A stretch of DNA of 25,013 bases from an uncultured Chromatiaceae bacterium (GTDB taxonomy: Bacteria > Pseudomonadota > Gammaproteobacteria > Enterobacterales > Alteromonadaceae): the NCBI GenBank assembly GCA_946481195.1, contig CAMLNG010000006.1, positions 1 to 25,013 of the forward strand, given 5' to 3'. Position 1 is the first letter of the stretch; each line of letters starts with the position of its first letter. Shown here piece by piece: positions 16,737 to 23,963 of the stretch. A program made the translations under genes and the position numbers. A model generated the notes under the pieces. That model saw nothing but the letters and a program-made list of their open reading frames with translations. It was not told the origin of the DNA and did no database searches.

Positions 16737-17934
16737 CAGGTTACTGCTCGGCACCTGGCTGATGGCATTTGGCTTGTTGCCCGGACGGGTGCTGGCGGAC
16801 CATCTGCGCCAACAACTGCAATGGCAGCTGGGTTGGGTGCCACAGCTGCAGCAAAGCCAGCACCGCTTGCGTTACGACAACGATCTGCAGCTTGAATTCA
16901 CTGCAGGCTGGCAGCTGAATGCGGCTGTGCGTCTGCAACAGGACAGTGTACAGCAGGAAAAAGCCGTGGCGGGCTGGTGGGGCAGTACCAAACCGGCGTT
17001 ATTCAGCCTGCAACAATTCAGACTGAAATATCAGCAAGACCTGCACAGTCTGACACTGGGCCGGCAAATCATCGACTGGCGCCAGACCGATACTGTATCT
17101 GTTGCCGATGTCTGGACTGTGCCGGATTATCAGGATTTAACCGGCTCAGCCCAGCAAGCGCAGCCGGCGCTGCGCTGGGTCTGGCACGCTGCTGATAGCA
17201 GCCCTGAGCTGGAGTTGGTGTACAGCCCTGGCGCAGTCGCACCCTGGTTACCGGATGGTCTTTTTGCGCTGCAACGACCGGAGTTAACCACAAGACCTGA
17301 ACAGGCCCAGCGTGGTGTGCGACTGGTGCAATCCCGGGGTGCAGTGCAATGGTCGTTATTTGGCTATGACGGCGTTGATCTGCAGCCGGCCTTATTGCCG
17401 GCTTCGCTGCAGCTTGATTGGTTTTATCCGTCGCAACAAGTCATGGGCATGACGGCTCAGTCCCAGTTGGGGAGCTGGATCTGGCGGGGCGAGCTGGCCA
17501 AGGTGCGCCAGCAAATGCCCGTCGGAGCAACAACTCAGCAGGGGCAATATTGGCAATATGTGATAGCGGCAGAACACGAATGGTACGGTGAGATGTCGCA
17601 ATGGTTGTTATTGCTGCAATACAGCGACGAAAGCCATCGCCAGCAGCTGCTGCCGGCGTCGTTCTATCCGGATTTTGGCCGGGTGTTCCGACAGCAGTTA
17701 TTGGGACGGTTGCAGTATGACCCGACCGGCGATTTGCAGAGCCAATATCAGCTGGAATGGGCCTGGCAACCGGCGCAGCAGGCGAGTTTGCTGAAGCTGC
17801 GGTACCAAACCCGGCTCAACCCGCAAACCGAATTACAGCTCAGCTGGACCGCATTTACCGGCAGCGAGCCCAGTGTCTGGGGGATGTACCGGCAACAGGA
17901 TTTATGGCAGGTCGCTCTGCACTGGTTTTTCTGA
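16729..17934 (+). CDS. DUF1302-like outer-membrane beta-barrel protein
   Basis: A 401-residue exported protein with a GTG start set by AGGAG at 16717-16721, overlapping the preceding stop by 8 bases. The signal peptide ends in RVLA at about residue 23. The mature chain is full of alternating aromatic/polar strands rich in Gln and Trp, and ends HWFF, the terminal aromatic expected of a BAM-inserted barrel. LTLGRQIIDWRQTDTVSVAD followed by VW resembles the conserved gate region of DUF1302-type barrels, usually encoded with MMPL exporters and LolA-like proteins. It probably forms the outer-membrane exit or entry point for the cargo of the operon. The family name is from pattern memory and is moderately sure; the barrel nature is clear. 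Confidence 0.78.
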   Translation: MTSRLLLGTWLMAFGLLPGRVLADHLRQQLQWQLGWVPQLQQSQHRLRYDNDLQLEFTAGWQLNAAVRLQQDSVQQEKAVAGWWGSTKPALFSLQQFRLKYQQDLHSLTLGRQIIDWRQTDTVSVADVWTVPDYQDLTGSAQQAQPALRWVWHAADSSPELELVYSPGAVAPWLPDGLFALQRPELTTRPEQAQRGVRLVQSRGAVQWSLFGYDGVDLQPALLPASLQLDWFYPSQQVMGMTAQSQLGSWIWRGELAKVRQQMPVGATTQQGQYWQYVIAAEHEWYGEMSQWLLLLQYSDESHRQQLLPASFYPDFGRVFRQQLLGRLQYDPTGDLQSQYQLEWAWQPAQQASLLKLRYQTRLNPQTELQLSWTAFTGSEPSVWGMYRQQDLWQVALHWFF

Positions 17935-17960
17935 CCAGCGGCAGAAGTCAGATGGCATTA

Positions 17961-17988
17961 AAAAAGGAGCTGCAGGCAGCTCCTTTTT
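17961..17988. terminator. Bidirectional terminator between the export operon and the TonB receptor gene
   Basis: A perfect inverted repeat AAAAAGGAGCTGC / GCAGCTCCTTTTT with an AG centre lies between two converging genes. The A and T runs on either side make it a terminator in both directions. Confidence 0.93.
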
Positions 17989-18012
17989 CATTACATCAAC
18001 CAGAGGTTTTGC

Positions 18013-20250
18013 TTAGAAGAAGTTTTTCTTAAACTCAACGCCGATGATGCGTGGTTCGTTAACAAAACCAGTGTTGTTGTTGAAGTCGATCGCACCTTTG
18101 ACGTTGTCTTCGTCAGTGATGTTACGGCCAAACAACGCCACTTCATAATTACCGTCGTAATTCATATAACCGATGCGCAGACCGGCTTCCTGATTGTCGT
18201 CAACAGTAAACTCTTTGGCTTCATACAGGAACAGGTTAGTTTCGCCCTGGAATGCGATATCACCGTAGATGTAGATTTCACCGGTTGGTACCGGGAAGTC
18301 ATAACGGCCATTCAGCGTCAGGATGGTTTTTGGTGCCTGCGGGAACGGGTTGCCGTCGACATAGGCCCGGCCTTGCGCGTTTAAGCGGTCGGTTGGAGTA
18401 CAGGCGCCTGAACCACAAGTGGCCACCAGCAGGTTGGCATCTTTCAGTTCAGTGTCGTTATAGCTGAAACCACCGCCTAAAGTCAGGCTTGATGTCACGC
18501 GCCAGTCGGCATCGATTTCAAAACCATAACCTGTGCCTTTGTCAGCGTTTAACAGCGCGTTGCCTTGTGAGGCACCACCGATGGCTGACAGCTGAATGTC
18601 GTTGATGTTGTAGTAGAACACAGCACCGTTTAAGCGCAGTGTGTTACCCAGCAGGTCTGCTTTGGCACCAAACTCAACAGAATCAATAGTTTCTGAGTCA
18701 GCGACTGAAGGGTTACCTTCAAACGCCAGGTCACGGCCCTGAATCGACTGGGCGCGGAAACCGTGGGCCAGACGACCGAATACTGAATAGTTGTCAGTCA
18801 CGCGGTAGTTGGTGGCCAGTTCCCAGCTGATTTCATCGTCGTCGACATCGACCGGTGCGTAGTTCTGGATTTGCGCGGCGCCAATTACTAAAGCAAAACC
18901 ATCAACGTTTTGCTCACCGACAGTGAAGCCTTTTTCGTCGTAGGTGTAACGCACACCGGCAGTCACATCCCAACGGTCGCTCAGGTTGTAAGTGCTTTGA
19001 CCAAACAGCGCCCAGCTGGTGTTTTCATGGTACACAGTGGTGGCACCATAAAAGCCGTCGACGCTGGTGACGCCAAAGGATGAATCAAAGTAATAAGCGC
19101 CAACCTGCCAGTCCACGTCACCTGAGGTGTCGCTGGCCAGACGGAATTCCTGAGTAAACTGTTCTAAATCTTTTAACTGGTCTTCGGTTACGGCCTGGAA
19201 CGGGATAAAGCCCGGGCCGGCTTCTGTGCCGCCGTCGATATCACCTTTGCCGTTACCGTCTGCATTTTCCTGTGCCGTAATCGAGGTGAAGGTTTTACCG
19301 CCGCTCAGGTCAAAGTCCAGCTTTAACGAGGCACCGAAGTTGTCGTATTTCTGGAAATTGTTGCCGCCGTCGTTGTAGGCAACGCTGTCGCGGTCGTAAT
19401 TGTTGTTCAGCTCGTTGCTGCCTTTGTCAAAGACGTTAGCGCGGAAAATGGATGAAGTACCATCCAGTTTGCGGCCATGTACATTTAACAGAGCAGCGAT
19501 ATCACCACTTTCATACAGGAACTGTACGCGACCGGCTTTTTCGTCGAAGCCGCCCATCACGTCTTTTTCTTTCTTGAAGCTGTTGTCGATGTAGTCGTCA
19601 CGGTTTTGAGATAACACCGACACCCGGGCTGACAGGTTGTCGCTGAGGCCACCACCGGCCGCACCTTCAAAGTTCAGTGTACCGAGGTTACCCACTGATA
19701 ATTTGGTGTAGGCATCAAAATCCTGCCGTGGTTTGGCAGTATTAAATTTGATGATACCGGCTGTGGTGTTGCGACCGAATAAAGTGCCTTGCGGGCCGCG
19801 GATCACTTCAACCGCTTCCATATCAAATAACGGGAAGCTTTTGAGGATCACGTTTTCCATCACCACGTCGTCCATGATGATCGATACCGGTTGAGAGGCG
19901 GCCAGGTCGAAGTCGGTGTTACCCAGACCACGGATATAAAAACGTGGTGCGGCACGGCCGTTGGAAGATTCTGCATACAAGCCCGGTACTTTGACCGCTA
20001 AAGCCTGAATGTCGTCACCACCGGCAAAAATTGCATCAAATTTCTCGCCGCCTAAAGTGGCAACAGAGATTGGCACTTCCTGCGTGCTCTGGACGCGTTT
20101 TTGCGCTGTGACTGTAATACGCTCAAGTTGCTGATCGTCCTGTTTGGCTTTGTCACTTTCCTGCGCCATCGCTACAGGAGAAAGACCAACAGCAGCTGCG
20201 AATAATGCAGCATGGACCTGCATGGCTAACACAGAATGTTTGCTTTTCAT
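18013..20250 (-). CDS. TonB-dependent outer-membrane receptor
   Basis: A 745-residue receptor. The signal peptide (residues 1 to about 29, ending AMA) is followed by a TonB box-like ERITVTAQKR, the plug domain (about 55-165) with RFYIRGLGN, EVIRGPQGTLFGRNTTAG, and a 22-strand-type barrel ending FKKNFF with terminal Phe. It imports a scarce ligand using TonB energy; the ligand is unknown, and the sequence type (QSTQEVPISV, GLGNTDFD) is common in aquatic proteobacteria for non-siderophore substrates as well as iron complexes. ATG 20250 was chosen; a TTG one codon earlier (20253) fits the AAGGG ribosome site slightly better in spacing. The upstream region carries a promoter, palindrome and leader hairpins described separately. 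Confidence 0.93.
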   Translation of the reverse strand: MKSKHSVLAMQVHAALFAAAVGLSPVAMAQESDKAKQDDQQLERITVTAQKRVQSTQEVPISVATLGGEKFDAIFAGGDDIQALAVKVPGLYAESSNGRAAPRFYIRGLGNTDFDLAASQPVSIIMDDVVMENVILKSFPLFDMEAVEVIRGPQGTLFGRNTTAGIIKFNTAKPRQDFDAYTKLSVGNLGTLNFEGAAGGGLSDNLSARVSVLSQNRDDYIDNSFKKEKDVMGGFDEKAGRVQFLYESGDIAALLNVHGRKLDGTSSIFRANVFDKGSNELNNNYDRDSVAYNDGGNNFQKYDNFGASLKLDFDLSGGKTFTSITAQENADGNGKGDIDGGTEAGPGFIPFQAVTEDQLKDLEQFTQEFRLASDTSGDVDWQVGAYYFDSSFGVTSVDGFYGATTVYHENTSWALFGQSTYNLSDRWDVTAGVRYTYDEKGFTVGEQNVDGFALVIGAAQIQNYAPVDVDDDEISWELATNYRVTDNYSVFGRLAHGFRAQSIQGRDLAFEGNPSVADSETIDSVEFGAKADLLGNTLRLNGAVFYYNINDIQLSAIGGASQGNALLNADKGTGYGFEIDADWRVTSSLTLGGGFSYNDTELKDANLLVATCGSGACTPTDRLNAQGRAYVDGNPFPQAPKTILTLNGRYDFPVPTGEIYIYGDIAFQGETNLFLYEAKEFTVDDNQEAGLRIGYMNYDGNYEVALFGRNITDEDNVKGAIDFNNNTGFVNEPRIIGVEFKKNFF

Positions 20251-20280
20251 CAATGGATTACCCTTAGGTGTTTGTCTGTT

Positions 20281-20303
20281 TTAGAAAAAGCGTCTTTGCG
20301 CTT
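20281..20303 (-). terminator. Possible attenuator hairpin in the TonB receptor leader
   Basis: On the minus strand AAGCG, a CAAAGA loop and CGCTT are followed by TTTCT, a short terminator-like structure between the leader hairpin and the ribosome site. The stem is only five pairs, so this is tentative. Confidence 0.3.
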
Positions 20304-20326
20304 ATGCCGCCGGAGCAGATATTGCT

Positions 20327-20360
20327 GCCTGCTATCGTTACCTGGATAGGTGTAGCAGGC
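20327..20360 (-). promoter_or_regulatory. Leader hairpin in the TonB receptor mRNA
   Basis: GCCTGCTA (20327-20334) pairs exactly with TAGCAGGC (20353-20360). A nested ACCT / AGGT stem closes a 4-base loop. It lies in the predicted untranslated leader, about 80 bases before the start codon. Confidence 0.5.
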
Positions 20361-20424
20361 CGAACCACATCTGTCAGCTGAGTTCAGGTTTGGAGTGACC
20401 ACGCACCTGAATAAACGGCGGGCA

Positions 20425-20433
20425 ATTATATCA
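20425..20433 (-). promoter_or_regulatory. Extended -10 promoter of the TonB receptor gene
   Basis: The minus strand reads TGATATAAT: a perfect TATAAT with the TGn extension. No good -35 box exists (CAGCGA at the 17-base position). The start point would be near 20418, giving a leader of about 168 bases before ATG 20250. Confidence 0.6.
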
Positions 20434-20448
20434 GCATCTGCTTGATCT

Positions 20449-20472
20449 CGCTGAATTTCCCGAAATTCAGCG
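20449..20472. promoter_or_regulatory. Perfect 24-bp palindrome, probable operator
   Basis: CGCTGAATTTC and GAAATTCAGCG are exact reverse complements around a CC centre. It covers the -35 position of the TonB receptor promoter (edge 18 bases from the -10 box), the expected place for an activator or a repressor dimer. It does not resemble the Fur consensus. Confidence 0.6.
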
Positions 20473-20560
20473 GAATTCGCCAGCAAATTGTTGGCAGATT
20501 GTGGCCGGCAGGTAAATGGGTGGCATAGCGGAAATTTTTTCAGCTGCCACCACCCGTAGA

Positions 20561-21544
20561 TCAGGCTGGCAAAAAATCCAATCTGACAGCGCTGTGGTAC
20601 ACCGCCGTTTTACCCTGATGCGACGAGTAATAACTGATATGCAGCAGGCCCTGGTTCAGCACTAAGCCCGGGTAGCTGGTATCACCGCCCGATGGCAGTA
20701 CCAGACATTCGCGCAGGGTGGCGTTGTCGATATCGAGCCAGCACAGGCTGGTGCGGACTTTGTAGTCATAGAGCCGTACTGCCGCCAAAATGCGGCCATC
20801 GGGCAGCTGAATACAGGCCGGGCCACCAATGCGTTTGTTCAGCTCCCGCCATTGCCAGTCAAAATAAGGCGGATTGGCGATACCGAGTAACCCGACATGC
20901 GGGTCGCGCCGCAGCAGGCAAATAGCGCGGCCGTCTGGCAAAAACAGCAGGCCGGACTCGTTTGGATAACCGGCATCATTGAGCGTACTGACCCAAGGGG
21001 CAAAAGCAATGCCGTCGTCACTTTTATACAGCCGGACAAAGCGCTGCTCCATACAACTGTAACCGACAGCCCAGGCGGTATCTTGTTGCCAGGTCAGCCG
21101 CCATAACCAGATGTTGATATCGCCGCAGGGAATGGCGTCGCTCCAGTGCTCACCATCCTCAGATAACCAGACATAAGACTGATGGGTACCCTGGCTATGG
21201 TCATGTAAAGCGCCGGCACCCAGCAACTGCAGCCGGCCATCCGGCATCTGGATCAATTTGCCGTCACGCAGATCGGCATGGTCGCTGCGGATACAGGCGA
21301 CAGAATGCCAGTCTTTGCCGCCATTGTTACTTTTCAGAATCCGCAGTGCACCGTCTGGTGAGACATGGGCATAGGCTTCCCGGAATACACAAAACAGCGC
21401 GCCGCGAAAGCAGACTAAATCAGTGAAGGCATTATGATCGCCACGGCGCCAGATACAGCGGGCTTTGGCGGTTTTCAGCTGTAAAAACCTGGGTTTAGGC
21501 GGGTAAAAACCTCGTTTACCGCGGCGGATTATTTCGGTTGCCAT
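20561..21544 (-). CDS. Sialidase-superfamily beta-propeller protein
   Basis: A 327-residue protein without signal peptide, so cytoplasmic. Asp-box-like repeats of six-bladed sialidase propellers are visible: SNNGGKDW (about 72-79), SEDGEHW, and a looser KSDDGIAF. CVFREAYAHVSPDGALRIL in blade 1 and repeated PDGR turns are typical of the family annotated as sialidase or exo-alpha-sialidase. True sialidases have an arginine triad and a Tyr/Glu pair that I cannot confirm, so it may be a hydrolase of another sugar derivative or a non-catalytic propeller. Its ATG overlaps the end of the VOC gene by 16 bases, so it is the last gene of the mtnK operon. AAGGA lies some 14 bases before the ATG, rather far. 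Confidence 0.75.
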   Translation of the reverse strand: MATEIIRRGKRGFYPPKPRFLQLKTAKARCIWRRGDHNAFTDLVCFRGALFCVFREAYAHVSPDGALRILKSNNGGKDWHSVACIRSDHADLRDGKLIQMPDGRLQLLGAGALHDHSQGTHQSYVWLSEDGEHWSDAIPCGDINIWLWRLTWQQDTAWAVGYSCMEQRFVRLYKSDDGIAFAPWVSTLNDAGYPNESGLLFLPDGRAICLLRRDPHVGLLGIANPPYFDWQWRELNKRIGGPACIQLPDGRILAAVRLYDYKVRTSLCWLDIDNATLRECLVLPSGGDTSYPGLVLNQGLLHISYYSSHQGKTAVYHSAVRLDFLPA

Positions 21545-21891
21545 AGTTCGAATCTGTTTCCTTCCGGATCTGTTGCCCAGCCAAAACGGCCGTAATCTTC
21601 GTCCTGTACTTTGTCATCGACGACAGCACCGCCGGCCCTTAATTGGGCCAGCATCGCGTCTAAATCGCTGACTCTATAGTTCACCATGCACTGTTGCTGG
21701 CGGTTGCCAAAGTAGTCGGTGTCTGGCGAAAAAGTCGACCAGACCGTCATATCGTCGGCCTTCGCGACCAGACAACCATAGGTCTGCCCGGCATCGATAC
21801 TGACTCCGAGGTACTGTTGATACCAGGCGGCAAGTTGCTGTGGGTCGCGGGCGCGCAAAAAGATGCCGCCAATGCCGGTAATTTTTTCCAT
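21529..21891 (-). CDS. VOC (glyoxalase/bleomycin-resistance) family protein
   Basis: A 120-residue single-module vicinal-oxygen-chelate protein. The N-terminal strand GIGGIFLRARDPQQLAAWYQ and the final DPEGNRFELWQP are standard for the family. The usual first metal ligand (His or Gln in strand 1) is replaced by Gly; the last Glu ligand, in FELW, is present, so metal binding is doubtful. Members isomerise, lyse or bind small metabolites; the substrate here is unknown. GGGAG sits six bases before ATG 21891. It starts 27 bases after mtnK and overlaps the sialidase-fold gene by 16 bases, so the three form one operon. Confidence 0.88.
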   Translation of the reverse strand: MEKITGIGGIFLRARDPQQLAAWYQQYLGVSIDAGQTYGCLVAKADDMTVWSTFSPDTDYFGNRQQQCMVNYRVSDLDAMLAQLRAGGAVVDDKVQDEDYGRFGWATDPEGNRFELWQPK

Positions 21892-21918
21892 GATAGGCTC
21901 CCGGGTTTTTGGGCAAAA

Positions 21919-23121
21919 TTAGCTTTGTTGCTGTTGTAACCAGCCTAGCACAGTGCTGACACTACTGAGCTCAGCATGCTGCAGCAGCAATTTGCGGCCA
22001 AGTTCAATTGCTGCCGTCTCGCATTGCAGTTTCAGTCGTTTGTCACTGATTTTATTGAAGTCCGCCACTTTCTGCTGGCCGATAACCCGGCGCAATATTT
22101 CGGTACCGGCGTAGCCGAGTGCGTCTTTCACCACCTGGCGGATAAAGCGCTGCTGGTACAACTCGCTTTGCAGCGCGATGTCTTTGGTGTGACGCGCAGC
22201 CAGCGCCAGAAACTTCTGACAAAACAGCGTTTCAGTTTGTTCGATTTGCTGGCGCAAATACTCAGCCTGTTGCTGGCGGTGCGCCGGATCGGCAATCAGA
22301 CCCGGCAGCGCCGCATAATGCAGCAATAAACTGCCAAGGAAATTGCCCAAATCAAAACCAATAGGGCCATAAAACGCATATTCGCCGTCTATGACTTTGG
22401 TTTGTTCATCGCCAGCAAAAATACTGCCGATTTGCAGGTCGCCGTGTAGCAATGCTTGCGGGCAGGATTCAAATTTGGCTTTGAGTTCAGCCACTTCTGC
22501 TTTCACTGCTTCGTCAAACCACAGCTGTTGCACCAACGGCCGCAGCGCCATATCAAACTGATTGCGGTCGTGGTTGCAATAAGGGTCAGTAAAAAACAGC
22601 TCTTCGTTCATCAGCCAAAGCTGGGGATTGAGGAATTGCGCCGTGCGGGCCTTTTTAAACGGGCCGTCGAGTGCAAAATCTGAGGTGTAAAAACTGCAGT
22701 GGGCTAAGTAGGTACTGATATGGTCGGCCAATAACGGATATTGTTTGGCGCCAATCAGGCCGCTGCGCAGCAGTTGCAGCTGGCTCAGGTCTTCCAGTAA
22801 TAAGGCGGAACAACCGGCATCATAATGCAGCACTTCCACCACATGATCAGGCACCAGCGCACCATGAATTTTCAACAGTTCGGCTTCAATCCGCGCCCGG
22901 TCTTGGGTCGGCACCCAGCTTTCCCCGGCCCCACCCACATAAGGCAGTACTTGTTTGACAATCAGGCTGGTGCCGGCCTGATTTTTCACCCGGAACACCC
23001 GGTTTTGGGTGTTTACACCCACGACAACACTGTGCAGCTGGCTGTGCTCACCAAATAACGCACTGTGATCATTGGCAAAAGTGGCGGCCTGTTCCGGGGT
23101 AAAAGGGCTAAAAGCCGGCAT
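21919..23121 (-). CDS. mtnK: S-methyl-5-thioribose kinase
   Basis: A 400-residue cytoplasmic kinase, the usual family length. It phosphorylates methylthioribose with ATP in the methionine salvage route from methylthioadenosine. Diagnostic segments are LIVKQVLPYVGGAGESW followed by DRARIEAE (ATP-lysine K56), the catalytic loop LLHGDLQIGSIF (D228), the metal-binding DGE (D245, E247) in VIDGEYAFYGPIGFDLGNF, and the C-terminal RRVIGQQKVADF. The HGDL loop is followed by QI where HT is usual. ATG 23121 has GGAG nine bases upstream; the frame is open to 23175 but the extra residues are not family-like. No mtnA or other salvage gene is in the window; the partners here are a VOC protein and a sialidase-fold protein. 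Confidence 0.95.
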   Translation of the reverse strand: MPAFSPFTPEQAATFANDHSALFGEHSQLHSVVVGVNTQNRVFRVKNQAGTSLIVKQVLPYVGGAGESWVPTQDRARIEAELLKIHGALVPDHVVEVLHYDAGCSALLLEDLSQLQLLRSGLIGAKQYPLLADHISTYLAHCSFYTSDFALDGPFKKARTAQFLNPQLWLMNEELFFTDPYCNHDRNQFDMALRPLVQQLWFDEAVKAEVAELKAKFESCPQALLHGDLQIGSIFAGDEQTKVIDGEYAFYGPIGFDLGNFLGSLLLHYAALPGLIADPAHRQQQAEYLRQQIEQTETLFCQKFLALAARHTKDIALQSELYQQRFIRQVVKDALGYAGTEILRRVIGQQKVADFNKISDKRLKLQCETAAIELGRKLLLQHAELSSVSTVLGWLQQQQS

Positions 23122-23195
23122 AGGGGCTCCTTGATAAATTCTGAAGCGGATCAAGTTTGGCGCTGACTTTAACACGGGTGCTGCGGATGAAAAAC

Positions 23196-23222
23196 AACGC
23201 CCGGCAATCTCTGCCGGGCGTT
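23196..23222 (-). terminator. Rho-independent terminator of the small lipoprotein gene
   Basis: AACGCCCGGCA / TGCCGGGCGTT, a perfect 11-bp stem with a 5-base loop. Reading leftwards it is followed by GTTTTT, and it lies 28 bases after the stop at 23250. Confidence 0.9.
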
Positions 23223-23249
23223 ACAAAATTCCTGACCCTGACTGAAGTT

Positions 23250-23567
23250 TTAGTCTTTGCACATATAAGACGGCGCCATACAATCCCGATGCCTCGGTAT
23301 AGACTCCCGCGCCATGGCTTTTTCGGCAGCGATTTGTGATGGGGTGCGACACACGGTATTACCAAAACGTGAGTTCATCCGGCGCTCTGTACGACAAATA
23401 TACCCCTGCTTTTCCAGAGTGCCGTCTGGTGCTTCAGTTTTTTTCTTTTCAATTTCATTGGCTTTTACAACATTGGTTTTAGCAATGCGGGTAAAACTAT
23501 CCGGCGGGGTGCTGCCACAAGCGCTTAACATCAGGGCACAAAGGGCAACACTGAACACTTTATACAT
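23250..23567 (-). CDS. Small Cys-rich lipoprotein, unknown function
   Basis: A 105-residue protein starting at ATG 23567 (AAGGA eight bases upstream; longer in-frame starts lie before this site). A lipoprotein signal peptide ends in LSAC with the lipidated Cys at 17. The mature part has a Lys/Glu-rich middle (EIEKKKTE) and then ICRTERRMNSRFGNTVCR, a pattern (ICR-E, SRF, VCRT, then a charged helix) that I recall from many small uncharacterised periplasmic proteins of gammaproteobacteria. Two more cysteines near the end (RDC, MCKD) could form a second disulfide. Function unknown. It is a single-gene unit with its own terminator. Confidence 0.82.
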   Translation of the reverse strand: MYKVFSVALCALMLSACGSTPPDSFTRIAKTNVVKANEIEKKKTEAPDGTLEKQGYICRTERRMNSRFGNTVCRTPSQIAAEKAMARESIPRHRDCMAPSYMCKD

Positions 23568-23612
23568 CTGAATCTTCCTTATTCTGAGTAAATGGCAAAT
23601 TGACGTTAGCAT

Positions 23613-23963
23613 TAAGTTACGAATTGCTCAAATAATAATCATGTTTGATTCGGCGGCGACCGACCGACTGGCCGCAATAAGATTCTGCCGGCGCAGCATC
23701 CACAAAATCTCAGTCTTTTCTGGCAAAAAACAGCGAAACGGCGCTGATTTTTAAGAAATGCTTCAGCTTGTTGCGGTTGAATGACCCGGTAGGAATCCCT
23801 CCGGTCACAAACTGGCTGGGCGCCCGGGGCCGCCTGACGAGCATCATCAGGTACTGAGCCATTCTCCGGCTGTTTTGCCGCGAATGCTTTCAGGCAGCGA
23901 TATGCCTCTGACATGGAGTTCAGCAATCAAACCGGTGCGCAACACAGATTTGCAGAGGTGGTT
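23613..23963. other. Gene-poor, structured stretch before the PEP-CTERM-like gene
   Basis: No convincing gene. It contains an imperfect hairpin (TGACCCGG at 23782-23789 with CCGGTCA at 23801-23807, plus an inner AGG / CCT stem), and a 5-bp hairpin CAGCG / CGCTG (23731-23746) with a T6 run on its minus-strand side and T5 on the plus side. A minus-strand frame of 50 codons runs from ATG 23862 to TGA 23710 (begins MAQYLMMLVRR, ends SLFFARKD), but its GGAG is only one base from the ATG. A 95-codon minus frame (23639-23926) in another register looks non-coding. It may be an intergenic repeat or small RNA. Confidence 0.45.

Larger units (their letters stand above)
20251..20560. other. Regulatory region between the sialidase-fold gene and the TonB receptor gene
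   Basis: About 310 bases without a gene. It holds the palindrome, extended -10 and leader hairpins listed separately. An imperfect inverted repeat (GGTGGCA at 20519-20525, TGCCACC at 20545-20551) may end the leftward sialidase-fold operon, though no T-run follows. An open frame at 20250-20486 on the minus strand has no ribosome site and looks non-coding. Confidence 0.6.

Noticed and set aside
20250..20486. 78-codon minus-strand frame upstream of the TonB receptor
   Set aside because: It covers the promoter, palindrome and leader, has no ribosome site, and its composition is not protein-like.
23705..23745. Sigma-54 promoter upstream of the PEP-CTERM-like gene (TGGC...GC near 23721)
   Set aside because: The GG-to-GC spacing is one base short of the required value and the flanks do not fit.
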